The notes beneath the pieces were generated by a model. It saw only the letters and a program-made list of their open reading frames with translations, did no database searches and was not told the DNA's origin. The translations under genes and the position numbers were made by a program. Positions 52,665 to 60,513 of a DNA stretch of 64,000 nt are shown one piece after another; the first letter of the stretch is position 1, and each line of letters opens with the position of its first letter. The DNA comes from JBBAGC01 sp964491265 (GTDB lineage Bacteria; Spirochaetota; UBA4802; UBA5550), in the NCBI GenBank assembly GCA_964491265.1, contig CAZBFP010000020.1:1-64000 (forward strand), in the 5' to 3' direction.

Positions 52665-53545
52665 CACCAAAAAAACAGCTGATAACAATCATAATCCTCT
52701 TCTTTATCTTTATCTCGGTTATACCACTCATAATCTGCTATTCAATGGGGTACAGGATCAGTGCAGATTTCAAGATAGTCGAAACCGGAGGAATCTACCT
52801 CTCCAGCAGTGAAGCGGATACATCCCTCTATGTAAATGGTAAACTGAAAAAAAAGGCAGGTCTTATGGATCGTAATATTCTGCTTCAGAATATTACGCCG
52901 GGGATTTACAGTATAAGGCTGACAAAGGATGAATTCAGGCCATGGGAAAAGAGGATTAAAATCCAGGAGAGACAGGTTGAGGTATGCTACCCTCTGCTGG
53001 TACCGGAAAAATTTGAACCTCTGGAAATCAAAAAATATATTCCTTCTGAAAAGAAGAAGGTAAAAAACAAAAAAGTTAAATATGTGATTAATGATGAATA
53101 TAAAGAAGTTTCAGCTCTTTTCAAAAAACCTGCAAAATCTTCACCGGGGATATTGACCAGATGGTACAAGGGTGAAGCCGGAAAAATTAAAACCGGAAAA
53201 AACCTTAAACTAAAAGGTAATGTCCTCCTGTCTAAAGAGGGGAACAGAATTTTCGTCAAGTGGCTGGGGAAGGAGGATCATCTCCCCTTTTTCATAAATA
53301 CCATGAAGAAAAAACAGGCATTCACCTCGGCAAGTATCATAAGCTCCTTCGATTTCTACCCCGGTAGAGATGACGCTATTCTTGTAAGATTCAGCAATGG
53401 TGCACTCTATGCTGTGGAAATAGATACACGGTTTGAACAGCAGAACGCCTATATAATTCTAAGATACTGCAGCCGCTTCCTTGTTGAAGAGCAGACACTC
53501 TTCTTTTTTACAGGGGAGTACCTCTACAGCATCGATTTTGATTAA
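52661..53545 (+). CDS. Membrane-anchored PEGA-domain-like protein
   Basis: A 294-residue product with an N-terminal membrane segment (QLITIIILFFIFISVIPLII). Residues about 35-110 resemble a PEGA domain: GGIYLSSSEADTSLYVNGKL, then LQNITPGIYSIRLTKDEFRP with WEKRI. The remainder, with many lysines and NRIFVKWLGKEDHLPFFINT, resembles a beta-propeller fragment but is not recognised. It overlaps the GT2 gene by 4 nt (ATGA), so the two are coupled and may work together in surface glycan assembly. Confidence 0.65.
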   Translation: MTPKKQLITIIILFFIFISVIPLIICYSMGYRISADFKIVETGGIYLSSSEADTSLYVNGKLKKKAGLMDRNILLQNITPGIYSIRLTKDEFRPWEKRIKIQERQVEVCYPLLVPEKFEPLEIKKYIPSEKKKVKNKKVKYVINDEYKEVSALFKKPAKSSPGILTRWYKGEAGKIKTGKNLKLKGNVLLSKEGNRIFVKWLGKEDHLPFFINTMKKKQAFTSASIISSFDFYPGRDDAILVRFSNGALYAVEIDTRFEQQNAYIILRYCSRFLVEEQTLFFFTGEYLYSIDFD

Positions 53546-53673
53546 TATTAAAAACCTCTCAAAAAATGTATTCCATTCAAAATAATTGCTGACATAATAT
53601 TTACAGCTCAATAAACTTTATAAATGATCTTTAGCGAAAAATTATTTATAAAATGTACGTACCTGTTGCAGTA

Positions 53674-53768
53674 CCCCCTAAACCCCCCGGAGGGGGACTT
53701 AAAGGCTCTGTTATTAAACTTTTCATTTGTTAAAAGAGTCTAAAAGTCCCCCTCCGGGGGTTAGGGGG
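53674..53768. repeat. Long inverted repeat with C/G runs
   Basis: Left arm CCCCCTAAACCCCCCGGAGG and onward pairs with the right arm ending CCGGGGGTTAGGGGGC, about 36 nt each around a 25-nt AT-rich loop. Probably a dispersed repeat or hairpin between the PEGA and ATP-grasp genes. Confidence 0.65.
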
Positions 53769-53821
53769 CCAGCGGGCTTATAGACAGGCCCCGTAATTTG
53801 GAAATAATACGCAGGTAATAA

Positions 53822-55030
53822 ATGTTCTGGAAAAAAAAGAAGATTAAAAGCAGGGATTTTTTTGTTTCAATAGGTGCCGGACTCAACCAGATACCGCTTA
53901 TAATTGAGGCGCGCAAACTCGGTTTCCAGGTTATTGGCGTGGACAAAAATTCCGCAGCACCCGGATTTTATCACTGCGACCTTAAAATTCAGGAATCTGT
54001 TGATGATTATGAAGAAATTTACATTAAGCTGAGGGAGCTTCTTTTTGATGGAAATATAGCAGGAATTATGACCAAATCCTATGGAAGCGCCATTATAACA
54101 TCATCTTTTCTCTGCGAAAAGTTCGGGGTGCCCTCTCTCCCCTTTGAAGAGAGTAAAAAATTCCTTAATAAAAAAACCATGAGGAAAATATTCAAGGAAA
54201 AGGGGATAAGAGTACCTGAGACAGCCCGGCTTAAGGGTAAAAACATTGCCGGTGAGTTCCCCATTGTTGCGAAACCTCAGATAGGGCATGCGAAATCTGA
54301 TGTTAAGCTTATCCATAGTATTGATGAATTCACTGAATTTACGGCAGAACATGAAAGCAGCAGCTTTATATTTGAAAAATTCGTTGCGGGGGATGAAATT
54401 ATCTGTGCCGGAATTATTGAAGATAAAAAGTATTATCATATTCTAATGTCCGATAAAAAAACAACACCCCACCCCTACTTTGTCGATCTTATGCATTCTG
54501 CCCCTTCCAGGTACATGCATCTTACTGATAAAACCATTGAAACCGGACAGATAATTGCTGATGCCTTTAACATCCAGACATCTCCCCTTATTATGGAATT
54601 TATTGTAGATAAGGATGAGAATCTTCACCTCCTTGAAGCTGTTCCTGAATTCGGCGGAGAGTTTATTCCCGATATTATGGTCCCTGCTGCAACCGGTTAT
54701 AACCATTTAGCCGGCGCCATACTGTCAGTAACAGGGAATCCGGTAAAAAAGCCGGTTAAAAATACACTTCCCCGGCCTGTTGTAGTTAAATATATTACAG
54801 GTGAAGATGGGACTCTCGCTTCCTGCAGTACCGATTCTGTAAAAAATATGCCCGATATTATTTTTACACGTATCTTTAAGAATATAGGGGCGCAGATAAA
54901 AGTGCCGGAGATGAATCATGACCGTATAGGGGTGATCATTGCCGGAGGGAAAACCCATGAACTGGCAATTGCAGCAGCTGAAGAGGCTGAAACAAAAATG
55001 AACATAAGGATAAAGAGCGATGATGAATAA
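53822..55030 (+). CDS. ATP-grasp ligase
   Basis: A 402-residue ATP-grasp protein. A Rossmann-like N-terminus (SRDFFVSIGAGLNQIPLIIE, GFQVIGVDKN) is followed by the central domain (RKIFKEKGIRVPETARLKGK, FPIVAKPQIGHAKSDVKLIH) and the ligase domain (FEKFVAGDEIICAGIIEDKK, PLIMEFIVDKDENLHLLEAV, PEFGGEFIPDIMVP) with the usual ATP- and metal-binding acids. This is the carbamoyl-phosphate-synthase-like or biotin-carboxylase-like group that joins an acid to an amine. The stop overlaps a SAM methyltransferase gene, so the pair may modify one small molecule or a peptide. The substrate is not predictable. Confidence 0.88.
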   Translation: MFWKKKKIKSRDFFVSIGAGLNQIPLIIEARKLGFQVIGVDKNSAAPGFYHCDLKIQESVDDYEEIYIKLRELLFDGNIAGIMTKSYGSAIITSSFLCEKFGVPSLPFEESKKFLNKKTMRKIFKEKGIRVPETARLKGKNIAGEFPIVAKPQIGHAKSDVKLIHSIDEFTEFTAEHESSSFIFEKFVAGDEIICAGIIEDKKYYHILMSDKKTTPHPYFVDLMHSAPSRYMHLTDKTIETGQIIADAFNIQTSPLIMEFIVDKDENLHLLEAVPEFGGEFIPDIMVPAATGYNHLAGAILSVTGNPVKKPVKNTLPRPVVVKYITGEDGTLASCSTDSVKNMPDIIFTRIFKNIGAQIKVPEMNHDRIGVIIAGGKTHELAIAAAEEAETKMNIRIKSDDE

Positions 55031-55667
55031 AAAGGACTGGAACGCCCATTATAATAAAAGCAGATCCGATTTAGCATTCCCGGATGAAAACCTGGTACGG
55101 CTCCTTTCCGGAAAACTTGCGCAGACAGAAGAGAGAGAGAATTTAAAAGGTATTGATATCGGCTGCGGAAGCGGAAGGCATCTTATGCTTTTAAATAATT
55201 ACGGATTAAATGATGTATACGGTACCGATTACAGCTTAAACGCCCTTGAGTTAAGCCGCCATATCAAACCTTCAGCCCTGATTAACTGCAATAATAAAAA
55301 TCTCCCATTCAGCGACGGCTCATTCGATATTGCCATTGCATGGGGTTCGCTTCACTATGCGGATAAAACCGATTTCGCACTCATGCTTAATGAAACTCAC
55401 CGGATTTTAAAAAAGGGGGGATCACTCTTTGCCACATTGAGAAACGAAAGGGATTCCTATCTTAAAACAGGTACCCACCTTGGTCAGGGGACATGGAGAA
55501 CAGAACTGGATGACCTTTCAGGGACTACTGTTTCTTTTTTTACAGAAGATGAAGTGAAAAAATATTTCAGTATATTCAGGAAATGTTCATACGGCTGGAT
55601 GGAGCGGACAATTTTAGGTGATACTTCAAAGGTTATTTCCCACTGGGTTATTTCTGCAACAGTTTAA
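55020..55667 (+). CDS. SAM-dependent methyltransferase
   Basis: A 215-residue class I methyltransferase. MNKKDWNAHYNKSRSDLAFP leads to motif I GIDIGCGSGRHLMLL and motif II-IV LPFSDGSFDIAIAWGSLHYA, with later LNETHRILKKGGSLFATLRN. It resembles the UbiE/Methyltransf_11 group. It overlaps the ATP-grasp gene by 11 nt and shares its operon. The substrate is unknown. Confidence 0.87.
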   Translation: MMNKKDWNAHYNKSRSDLAFPDENLVRLLSGKLAQTEERENLKGIDIGCGSGRHLMLLNNYGLNDVYGTDYSLNALELSRHIKPSALINCNNKNLPFSDGSFDIAIAWGSLHYADKTDFALMLNETHRILKKGGSLFATLRNERDSYLKTGTHLGQGTWRTELDDLSGTTVSFFTEDEVKKYFSIFRKCSYGWMERTILGDTSKVISHWVISATV

Positions 55668-55701
55668 ACAGAGCAGGATTAGAATTTCGTGGGTTAAGCT
55701 G

Positions 55702-55787
55702 GCCATTCCGGCCGAAGTGGTAACGCAGTGCCGGAATCTCAGGGAAAAACCAGAAGTTATGAGATTCCCGCCTACGCGGGAATGACA
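55702..55787. repeat. Dispersed TGTCAT hairpin repeat, copy 3
   Basis: GGCCATTCCGGCCG ... GCGGGAATGAC: 86 bp in the orientation opposite to copy 1, between the convergent methyltransferase and TPR genes. Confidence 0.75.
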
Positions 55788-55827
55788 ACACCTCCTGAAA
55801 TTCAACTACTACCTTAAAACAGGTAGT

Positions 55828-57042
55828 TTATTTAACAGTCAGTGTTTCAATTGAGACAAAGTGTCTTTTGTTTTCACCGATATGTGGATAGAAAATCCCT
55901 GCAGCCTCAAGATCATCTCCATCTTTAATATTAACTTTTTCTTTATAAAAAGCATCAAGTGCCCCTTCAAACTTTTTCCCGTCAAAGCCTATGAGGAGAG
56001 AAAATCCGGTACCCTTTGCTGTCTGTTTTACATTTGCGCTTCTCCCTTTAAATGTTAAGGATACCCCCCTGTAGAGATAAGGTTTAGCCATTATTTCTTT
56101 GTACTCTATGCTTTCATATATACGTTCATCCGATTCAAGAATAAAGCGGATTAAAAATTCCACCTTCTCCTTTACCATATAGCTGGAATTACTGTTTATT
56201 ATTCTGTTCAGAATTATAATTGCCCTGTTCAACTCACCTTTTTTAATAAGATTCCTGGCTGTTTCAAAATCTTTATGCAGCTGATCCCCTGAAACATAGA
56301 ACTCGGGAGTTACATCCCTGTTTACCTTATTTATAAGTCCGTAACCTGAACCGGATAAATTTATAATATCAATCTTATCTGTACCTGCAATTACTCTGGA
56401 ACTATCCTGATCTTTAAAAACCAGCCCGTCAATTTCATCAAAATAGAAATATACCAGAGCAGCAGCAGAAATAAAAATAACTATTAAGAGAAGCAGAATA
56501 GGACGCAATCGTGAATTTAAAGGTCTCTCTCTCCCCGTGCCCTTCCCGGTGAAAAAACCGCCGGCGGCACTTTTGAAATATGGAAAGACCCCCTTTCCCG
56601 GTGCCGGTATTTCCACAAAAGATGTTATTTTAGCTGATTTCTGAAGCTTGTAAAAATCGGAAGTTTTTTCAATTTTCAAAAGGGCTTTTTTAAGCATTTT
56701 GTCTGAAGGTATTTTCTCCAGAGAGCTGATATATGAAGAGATAGCCTCTTCAGGCGACAGGGCTGACTTCAGAGCAAGGAATGATTTAAGCTGAATATAT
56801 GGCGGATAAAATGGGTCTTCTCTTTCAATTTTTAAAAGAACGTTTTCCGCTTTAGCGTAATCGCCGCAATAAAGGCAGGATAATGCCAGGAGGAAGACCG
56901 GGTATGGCTCATCAATTCCGGCACCGGAGGCTTTTTCAAGTATAATTGCGGAATTTGAATAATTCCCTTTTTTAAAGGAGCGGTAGGCTTCCTTAATATA
57001 ATTAAAATTATACTTTCTCTTAGCTGGCGCAGTCCTTTTCAA
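55828..57042 (-). CDS. TPR protein with single membrane segment
   Basis: A 404-residue protein. The N-terminal 140 residues are helical repeats (IKEAYRSFKKGNYSNSAIIL, LALSCLYCGDYAKAENVLLK, EEAISSYISSLEKIPSDKML). A transmembrane segment follows near 181-202 (RPILLLLIVIFISAAALVYF), then a soluble part with FVSGDQ-like and SSNYMVKEKVEFLIRFI helices and a C-terminal beta domain (LTFKGRSANVKQTAKGTGFS). The topology suggests a cytosolic TPR domain and an external domain, or the reverse. It is last in the pepP-efp operon. Unknown role. Confidence 0.6.
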   Translation of the reverse strand: MKRTAPAKRKYNFNYIKEAYRSFKKGNYSNSAIILEKASGAGIDEPYPVFLLALSCLYCGDYAKAENVLLKIEREDPFYPPYIQLKSFLALKSALSPEEAISSYISSLEKIPSDKMLKKALLKIEKTSDFYKLQKSAKITSFVEIPAPGKGVFPYFKSAAGGFFTGKGTGRERPLNSRLRPILLLLIVIFISAAALVYFYFDEIDGLVFKDQDSSRVIAGTDKIDIINLSGSGYGLINKVNRDVTPEFYVSGDQLHKDFETARNLIKKGELNRAIIILNRIINSNSSYMVKEKVEFLIRFILESDERIYESIEYKEIMAKPYLYRGVSLTFKGRSANVKQTAKGTGFSLLIGFDGKKFEGALDAFYKEKVNIKDGDDLEAAGIFYPHIGENKRHFVSIETLTVK

Positions 57043-57061
57043 ATTCCACAGTTCCTGTTAA

Positions 57062-57283
57062 CTATTTTCTCCGGAAGAGGTTCCGGATTTCATCAAAAAC
57101 AGAAACTCTGTCATCAACCATCTTCCCAATAATAAAACCGAGAAGAACAAAAAGAACAATAAGAATTGTTTTAGCGATTCCGAATGTGAGTGTTAATAAT
57201 CCAAGGACAAAGCCGGCAAGAGCGCCGGCAGCTTTACCCGGATTATAATTAGCCCACTCCAGAATATAACGTGAAATACTCAT
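57062..57283 (-). CDS. DUF2273-like small membrane protein
   Basis: A 73-residue product with two closely spaced hydrophobic stretches (AAGALAGFVLGLLTLTFGIA, ILIVLFVLLGFIIGKMVDDR) and a basic C-terminus (FRRK). This matches the DUF2273 family of small integral membrane proteins, often found near Asp23-type genes. It lies 1 nt after the EF-P stop. Function unknown. Confidence 0.75.
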   Translation of the reverse strand: MSISRYILEWANYNPGKAAGALAGFVLGLLTLTFGIAKTILIVLFVLLGFIIGKMVDDRVSVFDEIRNLFRRK

Positions 57284-57284
57284 A

Positions 57285-57848
57285 TCACTGTTTTACTCTC
57301 TCAATATATTCACCCGTCTGGGTATTAATTTTAATATAGTCACCTTCATTTATAAAGAGCGGAACACGCACTTCCGCATCGGTTTCCACTTTAACAGGCT
57401 TTAATACATTTGTTGCCGTATCACCCTTAAGGCCCGGTTCCGCGTATATAACCTGAAGAATAACAGAAGCGGGAGGCTCAATGGTAATAGGCTCCCCTTC
57501 ATACATTGCAATATCAACAATGTCCTCCACCTTGATAAACTGGAGAGCTTCACCAATTGCTTTTTTAGGTATTGATTCCTGCTCAAATGATTCTGTATCC
57601 ATAAATACAAGTGTATCACCTTCATCATAGAGATACTGCATAGGCCGTTTTATAAGCTTTACATCTTCAACTTTTTCTCCGCCGCGGAAGGTCTTATCAA
57701 CCACAGAGCCCCTTTTCACATTCCTCAGTTTAGACCTTACAAATGCCGCGCCCCTGGCTGGCTTTACATGCTGATAATCAATAACTGAAAAAAGTTCACC
57801 ATCCAGTTTGATGACCATCCCTTTTTTAAAATCGTTAACCGAAACCAT
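57285..57848 (-). CDS. efp: Elongation factor P
   Basis: A 187-residue three-domain protein that relieves ribosome stalling at polyproline. Domain I has VNDFKKGMVIKLDGELFSVI and the tip loop HVKPARGAAFVRSKLRNVKR; domain II starts LIKRPMQYLYDEGDTLVFMD; domain III has APVKVET-like LKPVKVETDAEVRVPLFINE and KINTQTGEYIERV. Residue 32 at the tip is Arg rather than the Lys modified in E. coli, as in EF-P that is rhamnosylated by EarP in other bacteria. It sits between an M24 peptidase and DUF2273. Confidence 0.95.
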   Translation of the reverse strand: MVSVNDFKKGMVIKLDGELFSVIDYQHVKPARGAAFVRSKLRNVKRGSVVDKTFRGGEKVEDVKLIKRPMQYLYDEGDTLVFMDTESFEQESIPKKAIGEALQFIKVEDIVDIAMYEGEPITIEPPASVILQVIYAEPGLKGDTATNVLKPVKVETDAEVRVPLFINEGDYIKINTQTGEYIERVKQ

Positions 57849-57863
57849 ATAAACCTCTTCCTC

Positions 57864-58934
57864 TTATATTACAATTAATTCCTTTGAAGATTTCGTAAGA
57901 AGCTCGCACCCCTTTGATGTGACAAGTGCCATGTCTTCAATCCTTACGCCGCCGATCTCCGGGAGATATATCCCCGGTTCAATTGTAAGAACCATGTTTT
58001 TTTTAAGCCGTATTTCACTGTTGCTTTTCAGAGCCGGGAGCTCATGTACTTCAAGTCCCAGTCCGTGACCAAGGCCGTGGCCAAAATTATCACCATAACC
58101 CATCCCGGAAATATAATCCCTTGCTGCAGCATCAACCTTCCCGGCATCTGCACCAGGCTTTAAAGATTCAGCTGCCCTCAGCTGTGCAGATAGAACAATT
58201 TCATATATTTCCCTGAGCTTTGTATCAACGGTCCCGTAAAATACTGTTCTTGTCAAGTCGGAATTATACCCTTTATACAGACACCCCATGTCAATAAGTA
58301 AAACATCACCCTTGCATATTTTTTTATCCATAGAGGGGATATAGTGGGGCATTGAAGAGCCTGCTCCTGAAGCTACAATAGGATCAAAGGAGCATGACCT
58401 GCATCCATGGGTTTTATAATAATAGTCGATTTCAACAGCCACATCCCATTCGCTCATGCCGGTTTTAATCTTTTTCAGCAGGAGTGAAAAGCACTCGTCA
58501 GTTATTGCTGCAGCCTCCTTAAGCAGGGAGATTTCATCATCATCTTTAATCATACGAAGTGTATTTACATAATCATCTTCTGCCTGAATCAGCTTTACAC
58601 GCCCCAGCTTTTTCTTTATATCATTATACTGTGCCAGGGTTATATTGCCTGATTCAGTAAAAATCCGTTCCGCCTTCATAATTTTAGCGCACTCTTTAAC
58701 AGATTCAGCCTGCCCCCCCTTCTGCAGAATAAAATCAAAACCGGGCCCCAGCAATGATTTAACATACTCCTCGTATCTTGAATCTGAAATAAAATATGTT
58801 TTATTCTCTCCAATAATTAAAAGAGCATTTGAACCGGAAAAACCGGTAAGATATTTAATATTCACCAGATCCTTAACCATGTAGGGGAAACAGTCATTCT
58901 TCATCAATATTTTCCTCAACTTCCGTATACGCAT
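57864..58934 (-). CDS. M24 family Xaa-Pro aminopeptidase
   Basis: A 356-residue peptidase. The N-terminal creatinase-like domain (VKDLVNIKYLTGFSGSNALL, YFISDSRYEEYV) is followed by the pita-bread domain with the dimetal ligands in LLIDMGCLYKGYNSDLTRTV (two Asp), GHGLGHGLGLEVHELP (His), MVLTIEPGIYLPEIGG (Glu) and VRIEDMALVT (Glu). It removes N-terminal residues before proline. It is placed just before efp, a known association. Start ATG 58934. Confidence 0.92.
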   Translation of the reverse strand: MRIRKLRKILMKNDCFPYMVKDLVNIKYLTGFSGSNALLIIGENKTYFISDSRYEEYVKSLLGPGFDFILQKGGQAESVKECAKIMKAERIFTESGNITLAQYNDIKKKLGRVKLIQAEDDYVNTLRMIKDDDEISLLKEAAAITDECFSLLLKKIKTGMSEWDVAVEIDYYYKTHGCRSCSFDPIVASGAGSSMPHYIPSMDKKICKGDVLLIDMGCLYKGYNSDLTRTVFYGTVDTKLREIYEIVLSAQLRAAESLKPGADAGKVDAAARDYISGMGYGDNFGHGLGHGLGLEVHELPALKSNSEIRLKKNMVLTIEPGIYLPEIGGVRIEDMALVTSKGCELLTKSSKELIVI

Positions 58935-59264
58935 TATTATCCCCTGTGACTTAATTTATTCGATTGCCCGGTTAATCCATTTTTTGTCATTCCCGCGTAT
59001 ACTTTTGACAAGCTCAGTACAGGTGCGGGAATCTAATAATACCCGTTTTATCAGATTCCGGAATTGAAGCTAAAAATAGCTTTCTCCCTTCACTGTCGCT
59101 TCAGCCGGTATGACAGAGTGCTGATCAACTTGTTAACTAACCCCTGATTAAGTAATTATTTCAAAAAGTGAATACTTGGCAATTAAAATAAGTTGCAATT
59201 ATTAAAAAGCTTAAACAATCATACAATAGTAATTACCATAACTCATTATAAGGTTAAAACTCAG
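58935..59264. other. Divergent region with repeat
   Basis: It holds the TGTCAT-bounded repeat at 58985-59115 between the leftward peptidase and the rightward panE-like gene. No gene is seen. Confidence 0.5.
58985..59115. repeat. Dispersed TGTCAT hairpin repeat, copy 4 (long)
   Basis: TGTCATTCCCGCG ... GCCGGTATGACAG over 131 bp. It is longer than the 85-bp copies owing to inserted sequence in both stems. Confidence 0.65.
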
Positions 59265-60179
59265 ATGAAAGCAGGAATTATCGGAGCAGGAGCGCTCGGT
59301 TCTCTATTTGCGGCATTTTTTTCAAAATCAGGGGTCGATTACTCAATATATGAAATCGACCGGAATACAGCAGATGCTGTAAAAAACGGACTCACCCTCA
59401 TATCAGGGGATTCATCTGAAACTTTTTCCCCTGAAATAGACACCAGCCCTGAAATATTATGCAACTGCGACATTATCTTCTTTTTTGTTAAAAGCTACTC
59501 AACCGGAGAAGCAGCAGCTGCGGTGCAGGACTATCTGAAAAGTGACGCCATAATCGTATCCCTTCAGAACGGCATCGGGAATTTTGAGACTATAGCAGAA
59601 CATATTAATGAAGAACGGATACTCTACGGCATCACTACTATAGGTGCTTCTAAAGATAATGCATCAACCGTCCGTTTCGGAGGCGCCGGTGCAATCGAGT
59701 TTGGCGGCCAGTCTAAAGAAGCAATTGTCAGATTAAGCTCCATGCTCCATCTTGCAGGGATTGACTTTACAGTAACAGAAACCCCTGCCACATCGGTGTG
59801 GCAGAAAGCGATTATCAATGCAGGTGTTAATCCGATTGCAGCAATATTATCAATTACAAACGGTGAAATATTAGACAATCCCTACTCCATGAAGCTTCAG
59901 GAGATGATTATCAGGGAAGGGACTGCTGCGGCTCAGGCAGCGGGGATAATCCTCGATACTGAAGATATGATACAGAGAACTGTTGATGTCTGCAGAAAAA
60001 CCTCCTCCAACAGATGTTCCATGCTGCAGGACATTGCAAATAAACGGAAAACTGAAATTGATTATATTAATGGCAGGATAATTGATATACTTATAAAATC
60101 AGGAATTGCTGCCCCATATAATGAATCTGTATTCTCCCTTGTAAAAGCACTTGAAGCAAAGACAACCTCTTCTTTATAA
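59265..60179 (+). CDS. panE: 2-dehydropantoate 2-reductase
   Basis: A 304-residue NADPH enzyme of pantothenate synthesis (ketopantoate to pantoate). MKAGIIGAGALGSLFAAFFS is the Rossmann fold; IIVSLQNGIGNFETIAEHI and GITTIGASKDNASTVRFGGA are family blocks; KAIINAGVNPIAAILSITNG carries the catalytic Lys region, and EIDYINGRIIDI follows. ATG 59265 was chosen with AAGG upstream, giving the usual N-terminus; an in-frame ATG at 59193 precedes homology by 24 residues. Pathway genes panB/panC are not in the window. Confidence 0.9.
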   Translation: MKAGIIGAGALGSLFAAFFSKSGVDYSIYEIDRNTADAVKNGLTLISGDSSETFSPEIDTSPEILCNCDIIFFFVKSYSTGEAAAAVQDYLKSDAIIVSLQNGIGNFETIAEHINEERILYGITTIGASKDNASTVRFGGAGAIEFGGQSKEAIVRLSSMLHLAGIDFTVTETPATSVWQKAIINAGVNPIAAILSITNGEILDNPYSMKLQEMIIREGTAAAQAAGIILDTEDMIQRTVDVCRKTSSNRCSMLQDIANKRKTEIDYINGRIIDILIKSGIAAPYNESVFSLVKALEAKTTSSL

Positions 60180-60513
60180 TAATTATTCCTTAAGATATTT
60201 TACAGTATGCCCGACGCCTTCGGCGGCGGAGATACTGGAGCATTTTAATTCAAATAAAAGTTCAGGAATCAACTCTGTCTTCTTTATAATAATTTAACAT
60301 TTAATTTATCATAAACTGAATTATCCCCTCTATAAATCCTCATATCAATAATTTACTTCAGCTTTAATTCTTAACTGTTGCTTATAATAAATGTTTCTAA
60401 TATCCCCGCCGCCAAAGTCGGCGGGGATATTAGAAACAACATTATAACACTAAAGAATATCCATTGAAATAAATAAATGATTAAACTTTAACTATGTATT
60501 AACTGGTAACCAT
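60180..60513. other. Intergenic region with hairpins
   Basis: A GC-rich imperfect hairpin at 60211-60229 and a 19-bp perfect stem at 60393-60437 in AT-rich DNA. No gene or clear promoter. Confidence 0.5.
60393..60437 (+). terminator. 19-bp perfect stem-loop
   Basis: GTTTCTAATATCCCCGCCG, loop CCAAAGT, exact complement. It lies 77 nt before the sensor gene. It may insulate it from panE transcription; no T-run is seen on the + strand. Confidence 0.5.

Noticed and set aside
6361..59115. CRISPR array formed by the TGTCAT repeats
   Set aside because: The copies are scattered over 50 kb singly, vary in length and orientation, and have no regular spacers. They are dispersed repeats, not an array.
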